From NCBI GenBank assembly GCA_009780595.1, contig WQZT01000128.1:1-5304 (forward strand): DNA of 5,304 nt. Reading direction: 5' to 3'. Below the pieces are notes generated by a model. The model did no database searches and had not been told where the DNA came from. It saw only the letters and a list, made by a program, of their open reading frames with translations. This DNA comes from Treponema sp. (GTDB taxonomy: Bacteria; Spirochaetota; Spirochaetia; Treponematales; Breznakiellaceae). Positions 1 to 5,304 of the stretch are shown here, piece by piece (the first letter of the stretch is position 1; each line of letters opens with the position of its first letter). The position numbers and the translations under genes are program-made.

Positions 1-1
1 C

Positions 2-510
2 AGCCACACCCGCGAAGATGTCCCGTGGTATCAGGGGCTTGCGATGGAAACGAACTGGGTAAACCGCGGGCGCTCGCTTGGTCATTATCTGCCGCCGAAC
101 TCAGACGAGATTCTCGTGCGGTTGAAACGATGCCGGCAATGAGTAGTCGCGTCAGCGTGCAGTACCAGCTTATCCGGCATGGCGCAGCTTACGGCGACAG
201 AGCGGTCAACGGCAGCTCTCTGTGGTCGGAGCTTCAGCCGGGGGGGCGGGAAGAGCTGAGAAAATATTTTTTGCGCGATGGCGCGTATGAGTGGATGAAC
301 ATCGTGCGGCTGCGGGGGGAATATTCTCTGACGGCGCGGAAGATTCCGATAACGGCGTTTGCAGAAATCGGCGGTGTGTATTCGTACTTCACCGATATTG
401 ACGGAGAGCCGAATGCGGAACCTGGTTCGTACAGGCGGGTAGATACGCCAGAGTACCCAACCTCGATGCGCTTTATCGCTAGTCTTGGTGTGCAGCTTTT
501 CCCGAAGTAG
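2..510 (+). pseudogene. 3' part of probable outer-membrane beta-barrel-like protein, frameshifted
   Basis: The 5' end lies outside the window. Positions 2-142 read in one frame as a protein-like stretch containing WYQGLAMETNWVNRGRSLG and YLPPNSDEILVRL, ending at TGA 140-142. From about 125 the plausible protein continues in another frame ([52 protein letters not shown]) to TAG at 508-510. Joining them at the TTGAAAC around 122-128 gives a continuous protein, consistent with loss of one base. ATG codons at 130 and 139 have no ribosome binding site upstream, so a separate second gene is less likely. The alternating hydrophobic and aromatic strands and the end in a strand with a near-terminal Phe (LGVQLFPK) resemble the last strands of a membrane beta-barrel. 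I have the impression of similar hypothetical proteins in treponemes but cannot confirm a family. It converges on csrA and overlaps its 3' end. A sequencing error is an alternative to a true pseudogene. Confidence 0.5.
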
Positions 511-721
511 GAATATCAAGCGCCGGCAAAACGGCGGCGGACTGGGCTGCGGCCTTGTTCTCCGCTGTGATTGCCTGGAACACCTCGTGCCGAAACACCT
601 TCACCGATTTCGGCGCATCAACGCCTAAGCGTACTTGGTCGCCGCGTATATCGATAATAGACACGGAAATATCATCGCCGATCATTATTTTTTCGTTGAT
701 TTTTCTGGATAGTATCAGCAT
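479..721 (-). CDS. csrA: Carbon storage regulator CsrA (translational regulator)
   Basis: Small homodimeric RNA-binding protein that binds GGA-containing hairpins in mRNA leaders, usually blocking ribosome access. In flagellate Gram-positive bacteria and spirochaetes it is tied to flagellin control through FliW. The 80-residue product starts [16 protein letters not shown], the CsrA signature; the RNA-contacting residues L4 and R6 on strand 1 and R44 in VFRHE are present, and the five-strand core plus helix ends near residue 60. The last 20 or so residues ([19 protein letters not shown]) are an extra tail beyond the core. The start is supported by AAGGA at 732-728, six bases before ATG. The AAGGA overlaps the fliW stop codon TAA (733-731), and the gap between the genes is 9 bases, so translation is probably coupled. 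The stop at 479-481 lies inside the convergent upstream gene, giving a 32-base overlap. Identification is secure. Confidence 0.97.
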   Translation of the reverse strand: MLILSRKINEKIMIGDDISVSIIDIRGDQVRLGVDAPKSVKVFRHEVFQAITAENKAAAQSAAVLPALDIPTSGKAAHQD

Positions 722-733
722 AGTATTTCCTTA
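722..733 (-). promoter_or_regulatory. csrA ribosome binding site overlapping fliW stop; possible CsrA autoregulatory site
   Basis: TAAGGAAATACT leads into the csrA ATG. The TAA ends fliW and the AAGGA (732-728) is the Shine-Dalgarno. AAGGA fits the CsrA-binding core ANGGA, so CsrA could bind its own ribosome binding site, as known for CsrA in other bacteria. Since any good ribosome binding site tends to contain GGA, this is only suggestive. Confidence 0.4.
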
Positions 734-1204
734 CCGCGTGGTTTCTTGCGAATTGACTTCCGCACTCGCGCCGAACGCGGCAAGCTCGGCGACAATGTCG
801 TGCTTGGTTTTCCAGCGGGCATCGGTCAGCACTGCCTGAACGCCCAGCCGTGTTTCGCGGTTAATCACCAGCGGCCCTTGCAGGTTCGCCGTAATCGGGC
901 TTCCGTCGACAGGAATCGTAACAATCGAAAAAATGAGCGCTTTCTCAGGGTCTGAAACGCCAATGGGCAACAGTTCCTCGTTATCGATATTCATCTCGTA
1001 ATCGGGTCTGAAGATAAACGGGTTGATCAGCACAAACGCTACATTCTGCTCATCAATCGACTGTAGCCAATAGAACGGCTGCTGCTCGGCATCAAAGATG
1101 GCGTACTCTTTCAGCGATTCAAATCCCAAAATGCCTGACGGAAAACTAATTTTCTGCCGCTCGTTTATTTCGATAGGGCCGTACGCCTTTGTCTCAATTT
1201 TCAC
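731..1204 (-). CDS. fliW: Flagellar assembly factor FliW, CsrA antagonist
   Basis: Cytoplasmic protein that binds either flagellin or CsrA. When flagellin has been exported, free FliW captures CsrA and relieves repression of flagellin mRNA. The 157-residue product has the usual family length and its conserved blocks: FPSGILGFESLKEYAIF near residues 21-37, the acidic stretch around residues 69-85, and ITANLQGPLVIN near 103-114. The start is GTG at 1204-1202, chosen because AAGGGAG (1217-1211) sits six bases upstream and because MKIETKAYG is the expected beginning. It lies immediately upstream of csrA, whose ribosome binding site overlaps the fliW stop. An 86-base gap with two hairpins separates it from flgL, and a possible promoter sits in that gap, so fliW-csrA may be transcribed both from the flagellar operon and on their own. 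The gene looks intact. Confidence 0.96.
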   Translation of the reverse strand: MKIETKAYGPIEINERQKISFPSGILGFESLKEYAIFDAEQQPFYWLQSIDEQNVAFVLINPFIFRPDYEMNIDNEELLPIGVSDPEKALIFSIVTIPVDGSPITANLQGPLVINRETRLGVQAVLTDARWKTKHDIVAELAAFGASAEVNSQETTR

Positions 1205-1219
1205 ACTATTCTCCCTTGT

Positions 1220-1248
1220 ATTGTATCTCAGCCGTGGAGTTTTGGCAA
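1220..1248 (-). promoter_or_regulatory. Candidate housekeeping promoter for fliW-csrA
   Basis: On the minus strand TTGCCA (1248-1243) and TACAAT (1225-1220) each match the sigma-70 consensus at 5 of 6 positions and are exactly 17 bases apart. Initiation would fall around 1213, so the leader before the GTG at 1204 would be only about 9 bases and the ribosome binding site AAGGGAG would be at the extreme 5' end or partly lost. That short leader is the main argument against it. The -35 box lies inside the hairpin at 1236-1260. Confidence 0.35.
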
Positions 1249-1260
1249 AGCCAAAACTCC
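1236..1260. repeat. Perfect hairpin between flgL and fliW
   Basis: Inverted repeat with 11-base arms, GGAGTTTTGGC at 1236-1246 and its complement at 1250-1260, around the loop AAA. It lies three bases from the palindrome at 1264-1290 and has the same design: 11 to 14-base arms and a 3-base loop. No second copy is seen in this window. No T-run follows on the minus strand, so a Rho-independent terminator is unlikely. Its minus-strand loop and arm contain TTGCCA (1248-1243), which could serve as a -35 box for fliW. Confidence 0.8.
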
Positions 1261-1263
1261 CCA

Positions 1264-1290
1264 GAATAATCTGCCTTCGGCAGATTATTC
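1264..1290. repeat. Palindromic repeat copy 1, directly after flgL stop
   Basis: Perfect inverted repeat with 12-base arms (1264-1275 and 1279-1290) around the 3-base loop TTC. Read on the minus strand it begins at the base after the flgL TAG; the next base of the right arm seen in copy 2 is the complement of the stop codon's last G. The same element recurs at 5044-5074 with a single change in the core 27 bases, so it is a dispersed repeat rather than a chance hairpin. There is no T-run on either side, so it is not a standard intrinsic terminator. In the mRNA it would form a stable hairpin that could protect the flgL 3' end or mark a processing point. Confidence 0.85.
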
Positions 1291-2538
1291 CTAGCGGATG
1301 AAGTCAAGCAACGTCTGCGGGACTATTTTCGCCGCCGTTTGCAGCGCCGCCCGGTGCGCCAGATCCATCATCGCAAGATCGGTTGCCGCAGTCATCATGT
1401 CCACACCGGTGTCCCGCGCCAACATCGCCGCCGTGTTCGGTATTTCCTGATTGAGGCGGCTTGCCGTCATCGCCGCCCGCTCGTTGCGGCTGCCGACTTC
1501 CGCAAGGTTTGCGGTCATATTTTCAAGCGCAAGATCGATGCCGCTAAGCCCAAGCCGTCCGACAAAATCGTTGTCGCCGCGCAGCAGGGCATCGCGCAAA
1601 CGGATAACCATATCAAACGTCGAGCCTCCGGCAACGCGCGCGCTGGGATCCCAATTCGGCGCACCGGGATCGGCGTTAAAGCGGATTATCCCGAGCTCTT
1701 CGAGGGTAGACGAACCTTCGCGATCTTCCATGCGGATGAGGTGCGCGCTTGTCCCGGTAATGACAAGCCCCTGCGTGCTGGGATCAACCGAAGCCCGCAC
1801 TGCCGCGCCTGACTCGTTGATGCTGGCGACAACCGTTGCGAGCGTGTCGCCTTCCCGCACGGGAATCTCATGCCCGTTGATAAAAAACGCGCCGTTCTGC
1901 ATCGCCCGCCAGTTCGTCGCGTCAACGCTGGAAAAAACCTGCATCCGCTCCGCCCAAAACGCTTGCCCGCCTGAGATGTCCAGATTGATGAACGTTCGCT
2001 CGTTGATTTCTGTTCGCCGCGTTGAACCTGCACCGCGGTACTCTACATCAACGACAAGCGCCTCCGGTCCGCCTTCAACCCTGCCCTCGACGATTCTAAA
2101 CGGCTGGGTGAAAACTCTGTCTCCGGAAAAAAGCTGCCGCGTGTCCGGACCTGTCGCATTGGCAATGGAAACCAGCTCCTTCATCAGCTCGTTCACTTCC
2201 ATCGCCATGTTGCGCGTGTCAGCTGGCGTGTACGTTCCGTTCGCGCCGGTAACCGCAAGCTCCCTCACGCGCTGCAATACATCCACACCGCGCTGAAGGT
2301 ACGTATCAACGTGATTGAGATGATCCTGCGCGAACTGCGTGTTGTTCTCAAACCGCGAAAGCCTCGCAAGGAACGACTGGTAGCGCACAGCTCGCGCCGC
2401 CGCAAGCGGATCATCGCTGAGGTTGTTAAGTTTGTTACCGCTTGACATTTTGTTTTGCAGATTCTGAATTGCGTCTTCCTTCCTTCGTAGGTAAAACTGA
2501 ATATCAGTGTTCGGCATATCTGTAGAAACTCGTCTCAT
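1291..2538 (-). CDS. flgL: Flagellar hook-associated protein 3 (FlgL), hook-filament junction
   Basis: Second junction protein, placed between FlgK and the first flagellin subunits; in spirochaetes this is in the periplasmic flagellum. The 415 residues begin MRRVSTDMPNTDIQFYLRR, followed by a flagellin-type N-terminal helical domain (about 1-140, with LSDDPLAAARAVRYQSFL at 40-57). The C-terminal helical domain (about 305-415) ends AAKIVPQTLLDFIR. Between them is a variable domain; residues 217-265 (FFINGHEIPV, LATVVASINESGAAVRAS) look like the flagellin IN motif. ATG 2538-2536 is used because MRRVST matches the family start. It lies 3 bases after the flgK stop, and the only ribosome binding candidate is the weak GGGGA at 2551-2547 inside the end of flgK, so it is probably translated by coupling. 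A second ATG seven codons in would truncate the conserved start. The stop TAG (1293-1291) touches a palindromic repeat. The gene appears intact. Confidence 0.95.
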   Translation of the reverse strand: MRRVSTDMPNTDIQFYLRRKEDAIQNLQNKMSSGNKLNNLSDDPLAAARAVRYQSFLARLSRFENNTQFAQDHLNHVDTYLQRGVDVLQRVRELAVTGANGTYTPADTRNMAMEVNELMKELVSIANATGPDTRQLFSGDRVFTQPFRIVEGRVEGGPEALVVDVEYRGAGSTRRTEINERTFINLDISGGQAFWAERMQVFSSVDATNWRAMQNGAFFINGHEIPVREGDTLATVVASINESGAAVRASVDPSTQGLVITGTSAHLIRMEDREGSSTLEELGIIRFNADPGAPNWDPSARVAGGSTFDMVIRLRDALLRGDNDFVGRLGLSGIDLALENMTANLAEVGSRNERAAMTASRLNQEIPNTAAMLARDTGVDMMTAATDLAMMDLAHRAALQTAAKIVPQTLLDFIR

Positions 2539-2541
2539 AGA

Positions 2542-4437
2542 TTACATCCCCAGCCCGATAATCGTATCGAGCATCGAATTAACTGTCGAGAGAAAGCGCG
2601 CCGCCGCCTGATACCCGTGTTGGTATCTGATCAGGTTCGACACTTCCTCGTCCATATTTACCCCGGAAATTGACTGCCGCATATCCTGCAACGTCTTCAT
2701 AATCTGGTTATTTGTTTCAAGTAGTTTTTTGCTCTGCTCGCCCAGCAGTGCAATATTACCAACTGACGATGCAAAGTAATCATCGAACGTGCGGTACTGC
2801 CCGACCATAACTTCGGTGTTCCGAATGGCGGCGATTGCTAGCGCAGCCTCGCCGTTGCCAGCGTTTGCCGGGCGGCCATTTTCGCCGAACCCGGCGGCAA
2901 CCGAAAGCGGATCGCGCAGAAGTTCGGGGTTGACCTGTATCCAGCCGGACGGGTGCGCGATGGGCGCAACCTGCCACGAGCCAGCTTCGCCGACAAGCGA
3001 GTTTACTGCATCCGGCGTGTTCCAGTTGAACGCGCCATCCGGGCCAGATGCCGCAAGCAAGCCCGCGTAGCCTTCCAGAAAGCGCCCGGAATCTTCGATG
3101 TGGCGAATGACGAAATCAGGGTTTTGCCAATCTGCCGATGGCGTTGCCGTCATCGTGATGCGCCCTTCGCGGTCAAGGCGCGCCGTTACTTCCGCGCCAG
3201 AGCTATTGATCCGCGCCAGCACATCCGCCACCGTGTCAGTGGGAAAGTACGAAACGTCAACATTGCCCTTTGCGCCGGAAAGCGTGATAACGCCGGCAAG
3301 CCCGACGTGAGCGCGCGGGTCAAGCTGGTTTGCGCCAGTTGCGCGGAAGATGTACGACGAATCGAACTCCCCGGTTCCCGCCCGGTCAAAATTGCCGTTG
3401 ATGTTCGTAACAAACGGCTGCTCGGTAAAAAACTGCATCCCTGTCGAGCCGTTGATACCGTACGCATTTTCGTGAACTTCGTTGACAAGCCCGACAAAGT
3501 TCATCGTCATATTGTCAAGCGTTTGTATCTCAGAACGAATCGTGCGGTCGCGCAGTTCCACCAGCGCCCCCAAACTTCCGTTGCGCCCGGAGTTGCGCCC
3601 CGCGATGTCTAACTCAAGCTCGCTTTGGGTATCGCTCCAGAAAATGTCCGAAAAACCCGTCTCAGGGTTCGGCTGCAATTCGAGCTGGCGACCAATTTGC
3701 CCTTGCACTAGCACAAAGCCGTTGGTGTGAACCATAAAGTCATCCGGGTCGCGACTGTCAACGGTAATGTTTAGTTTTGCCGAGAGCTGGTCTACCAGCA
3801 GATCGCGGCGGTTAAGCAGATCGTTGGGATTATCACCTTGCGCCCGCACCCGCTCAATCGTTACGTTTAGCTCCGCAATCTGCGTTGAAATAGTGTTGAT
3901 CTGCGAAACCGTCATGCCGATTTCTTCGTCCGCCTGAGTTCGCAACGTCTGAAAATCGTGGTAACGCTGTTGGATGCTGTCGATGAGCGTGCTACCGCGG
4001 TGCAGAACCGCCTGGCGGGGCGCGGTGTCTGCCGGGTGGCGGCCAAGTTCCTGCCACGCATCCCAAAAGGCGTCCATGTTGCCCCTGATGGAAAGATCGC
4101 CCGGTTCGAGGTATATCTGTTTGAGGTCGCTAATGTAACGGTCGGCAGTCTGCCAAAACCCCTCCGCACCCCCCTGCGAAATAATGCGCCGATCGAGGAA
4201 CTCATCCCGCAGCCGCGTTACCCGCTCGGCGATAACACCTTGCCCAATTTGCCCCGCCATCTCGGCGCGGCTAACACCCGGCATAAAGATCGGGTCGAAT
4301 GCGCTGAACTCTACGCGCTGGCGGGAAAAGCCGTCAGTGTTGAGGTTTGCAAGGTTATGTCCGGTTACGTTGAGCGCCTGCTGGTGCGCCATTACACCGC
4401 GGTTAGCGATTTGGATGCCGGTAAAGGTCGATGTCAT
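2542..4437 (-). CDS. flgK: Flagellar hook-associated protein 1 (FlgK)
   Basis: First hook-filament junction protein, assembled on the end of the hook before FlgL. The 631 residues begin MTSTFTGIQIANRGVMAHQQALNVTGHNLANLNTDGFSRQRV, the rod/hook/HAP N-terminal signature with the ALNVTGHNLANxNTxGFSRQ core at residues 21-40. A helical region follows, including GDLSIRGNMDAFWDAWQELGRHP (113-135) and NDLLNRRDLLVDQLS (205-219), typical of FlgK. The C-terminal hook/HAP domain is SGVNMDEEVSNLIRYQHGYQAAARFLSTVN (about 591-620), ending LDTIIGLGM. The middle carries a variable insert, with residues 385-430 (VDVSYFPTDTVADVLARINSSGAEV) resembling a flagellin IN motif; the length is somewhat above that of enterobacterial FlgK. 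The start is set by GGAGG (4447-4443), five bases before ATG and directly after the TAA of the upstream chaperone gene. Gaps are 11 bases upstream and 3 downstream. No damage is seen. Confidence 0.97.
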   Translation of the reverse strand: MTSTFTGIQIANRGVMAHQQALNVTGHNLANLNTDGFSRQRVEFSAFDPIFMPGVSRAEMAGQIGQGVIAERVTRLRDEFLDRRIISQGGAEGFWQTADRYISDLKQIYLEPGDLSIRGNMDAFWDAWQELGRHPADTAPRQAVLHRGSTLIDSIQQRYHDFQTLRTQADEEIGMTVSQINTISTQIAELNVTIERVRAQGDNPNDLLNRRDLLVDQLSAKLNITVDSRDPDDFMVHTNGFVLVQGQIGRQLELQPNPETGFSDIFWSDTQSELELDIAGRNSGRNGSLGALVELRDRTIRSEIQTLDNMTMNFVGLVNEVHENAYGINGSTGMQFFTEQPFVTNINGNFDRAGTGEFDSSYIFRATGANQLDPRAHVGLAGVITLSGAKGNVDVSYFPTDTVADVLARINSSGAEVTARLDREGRITMTATPSADWQNPDFVIRHIEDSGRFLEGYAGLLAASGPDGAFNWNTPDAVNSLVGEAGSWQVAPIAHPSGWIQVNPELLRDPLSVAAGFGENGRPANAGNGEAALAIAAIRNTEVMVGQYRTFDDYFASSVGNIALLGEQSKKLLETNNQIMKTLQDMRQSISGVNMDEEVSNLIRYQHGYQAAARFLSTVNSMLDTIIGLGM

Positions 4438-4451
4438 CTCAGCCTCCGTTA
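4438..4451 (-). promoter_or_regulatory. flgK ribosome binding site adjoining flgN stop
   Basis: The minus strand reads TAACGGAGGCTGAG before the flgK ATG: the TAA ends flgN, and GGAGG (4447-4443) is a full-strength ribosome binding site with a 5-base spacer. It fixes the flgK start and suggests coupled translation of chaperone and client. ACGGA (4449-4445) also fits the CsrA core motif ANGGA. Confidence 0.6.
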
Positions 4452-4937
4452 AAACTGATTATTAAAAATGATACTTTTCAGGTCTTGCGAAACAGTACGC
4501 CCTTTGCGGCTGTACAGTTTTCCGCCCCGTTCAGGGCACACGGCTTGCAGGTACGCAGTTGCCATCGCTTTAGCTTCGTTGATGTACAGCAGAAAACTTT
4601 CCCCGGCGTACTTCGCTTTGAGAGCTTCCGTTTTCAGCTCGCGGTACAGGCGAGAAAGCTCCCGGCTTTCTTCAAGCGGAAGGCGCAGAATGACGGCGTA
4701 CAACGGCTGCCCGCTCGAGTTCGGCAGGACGGAAAAAAGCCGCGCCCGCTGCTCCTCCAGAGTGGCAAATTCCTCACCCAAGCGGTTCACCTCTGCCGTT
4801 TTTTCGTCAAAGTCCGCCCACTCCTTGTCAATAACGGCCTGCCGCACCGCCTGCTGTATCTGTGATATTTTTTTCAAAAGCGCTATTTGATCAGTTACAA
4901 CCCGAACGCAGTTTTGAAAATTCCAAGCTTCTTTCAT
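4449..4937 (-). CDS. flgN: FlgN-family flagellar export chaperone
   Basis: Probable cytoplasmic chaperone that binds the C-terminal helices of FlgK and FlgL and delivers them to the flagellar type III export gate. The 162-residue product is nearly all helical and charged: a long helix at about 13-72 (VVTDQIALLKKISQIQQAV, followed by FDEKTAEVNRLGEEFATLEEQ), and a second helical region at about 86-133 rich in Leu, Glu and Arg. This coiled-coil build and size fit FlgN, whose sequence is poorly conserved, so the call rests mainly on architecture and on position directly before flgK and flgL. The start ATG 4937-4935 has AGGGGA (4949-4944) six bases upstream. It is the first gene of the cluster, with a sigma-28-like promoter candidate about 60 bases upstream. 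The stop TAA (4451-4449) abuts the flgK ribosome binding site. A hypothetical protein of the same neighbourhood, unrelated to FlgN, is the main alternative. Confidence 0.78.
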   Translation of the reverse strand: MKEAWNFQNCVRVVTDQIALLKKISQIQQAVRQAVIDKEWADFDEKTAEVNRLGEEFATLEEQRARLFSVLPNSSGQPLYAVILRLPLEESRELSRLYRELKTEALKAKYAGESFLLYINEAKAMATAYLQAVCPERGGKLYSRKGRTVSQDLKSIIFNNQF

Positions 4938-4997
4938 ACAGTGTCCCCTGGTATATTTTGCGGCATATTTATATGCAGATATACCTTTGTTCTTTAC

Positions 4998-5025
4998 TTA
5001 TCGGTTTTTTGAAGGGGCAGGTTTA
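4998..5025 (-). promoter_or_regulatory. Candidate sigma-28 (FliA) promoter for the flgN-flgK-flgL operon
   Basis: On the minus strand the -35-like TAAACCTG (5025-5018) precedes the -10-like ACCGATAA (5005-4998). The known FliA consensus is TAAAGTTT, 11 bases, GCCGATAA; here the -10 matches at 7 of 8 positions, the -35 keeps TAAA and one further T, and the spacer is 12 bases. Transcription would start near 4990, giving a leader of about 50 bases before the flgN ATG at 4937. Class 3 control by FliA is common for hook-associated genes, which fits the position. The poor second half of the -35 and the long spacer limit confidence. Confidence 0.45.
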
Positions 5026-5043
5026 GGGCAAAAGCGTTGTGTG

Positions 5044-5074
5044 CGGAATAATCTACCTTCGGCAGATTATTCCG
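5044..5074. repeat. Palindromic repeat copy 2, upstream of flgN
   Basis: Inverted repeat with 14-base arms (5044-5057 and 5061-5074) around the loop TTC and with one internal mismatch (A5055 opposite C5063). Its core differs from copy 1 (1264-1290) only at this position, where copy 1 has G, and both copies have the TTC loop on the plus strand. It sits between the flgN promoter candidate and the transposase gene. No T-run follows on either strand, so a terminator role is not supported. Confidence 0.82.
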
Positions 5075-5176
5075 GGAAACAGGCGAAAAAGCGTACCGCG
5101 TTTTTACGATTTTTTGTAGGAAGTGGAGAAACATTATCCCAAATGATAAAATAGTGAACAGGAACGGAGGGGGACA

Positions 5177-5304
5177 ATGGGTGAAGTACAATGTCCAAAA
5201 TGCGGCAGAACCGACAAACAGAACAAGAAAGGCTTTACTGCGGTTGGCAGCCAGAGGTATTTTTGTAATGTCTGCCACTATAAGTACACGCCTGAGCGCA
5301 AGAA
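5177..5304 (+). CDS. IS1-like transposase, N-terminal zinc ribbon (partial, cut by window end)
   Basis: Only the first 42 codons are inside the window. The product begins MGEVQCPKCGRTDKQNKKG and has a four-cysteine zinc ribbon, C6-x2-C9 and C30-x2-C33, followed by HYKYTPERK. The GSQRYFCNVCxxxYTPE pattern is typical of the DNA-binding ribbon at the start of IS1/InsA-type transposases, where it helps recognise the element ends. The start ATG has a strong ribosome binding site, GGAGGGGG at 5166-5173. Upstream, TGGAGA (5124-5129) and TAAAAT (5147-5152), 17 bases apart, could act as a weak promoter. The left end of the element should lie within roughly 100 bases upstream, but the terminal inverted repeat cannot be identified without the right end. 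The gene is divergent from the flagellar cluster. Whether the transposase is intact cannot be judged. Other zinc-ribbon transposase families are possible. Confidence 0.72.
   Translation, partial: MGEVQCPKCGRTDKQNKKGFTAVGSQRYFCNVCHYKYTPERK

Noticed and set aside
130..510. A separate gene starting at ATG 130 or 139 with an ATGA overlap to the upstream stop
   Set aside because: No ribosome binding site is seen and the protein content on both sides looks like one continuous protein, so a frameshift is the simpler reading.
1236..1290. Tandem hairpins as a Rho-independent terminator after flgL
   Set aside because: No T-run follows on the minus strand, and fliW-csrA follow in the conserved flagellar order.
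1451..2296. Open reading frame of 281 codons on the plus strand inside flgL
   Set aside because: It is antisense to a clearly conserved flgL, is rich in Ser, Arg and Pro as expected for a shadow frame, and has no ribosome binding site evidence.
5086..5105. AAAAAGCG-TAC-CGCGTTTTT as a terminator for either direction
   Set aside because: The stem has only three GC pairs and a bulged G, with no gene ending close by on the plus strand; too weak to call a terminator.
4994..5278. Open reading frame on the minus strand with a hydrophobic segment, upstream of flgN
   Set aside because: It runs antisense through the transposase start and across the palindrome and promoter candidate. The hydrophobic run arises from the complement of the purine-rich leader of the transposase gene.
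1..5304. CRISPR array, tRNA or rRNA genes
   Set aside because: No regularly spaced repeats, tRNA cloverleaf or rRNA-like stretches were recognised on either strand.

Overview
The window carries a spirochaete-type flagellar gene cluster on the minus strand, read from right to left: flgN-like chaperone (4937-4449), flgK (4437-2542), flgL (2538-1291), fliW (1204-731) and csrA (721-479). This order is the one known from Borrelia (flgN-like, flgK, flgL, fliW, csrA) and from treponemes. Together with the moderately GC-rich coding sequence and the style of the left-end surface protein, it suggests a Treponema or a close relative; the species cannot be named from this sequence alone.

Left edge (1-510, plus strand): the 3' part of a gene for a probable outer-membrane beta-barrel-like protein. 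Its reading frame changes near position 125, so it is either a frameshifted gene or carries a sequencing error. It converges on csrA, and the two coding regions overlap tail to tail by 32 bases.

Middle (479-4937): five genes packed with gaps of 3 to 11 bases, except for an 86-base gap between flgL and fliW. That gap holds two perfect short-loop hairpins and a plausible housekeeping-type promoter for fliW-csrA whose -35 box lies in one hairpin. FlgN, FlgK and FlgL build the hook-filament junction: FlgN is the export chaperone and FlgK and FlgL are the junction proteins. FliW and CsrA form the flagellin-sensing post-transcriptional switch, in which FliW sequesters CsrA when flagellin is not occupying FliW. 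The layout therefore couples junction assembly with control of filament protein synthesis.

Right edge (4938-5304): a divergent intergenic region with a sigma-28-like promoter candidate facing flgN, a second copy of the palindrome found after flgL, and then, on the plus strand, the first 42 codons of an IS1-like transposase with a CxxC...CxxC zinc ribbon, cut by the window end.

No undescribed multi-gene system is evident. The points most worth a second look are the palindrome pair bracketing flgN-flgK-flgL, the promoter embedded in a repeat hairpin before fliW, and the frameshifted gene overlapping csrA.
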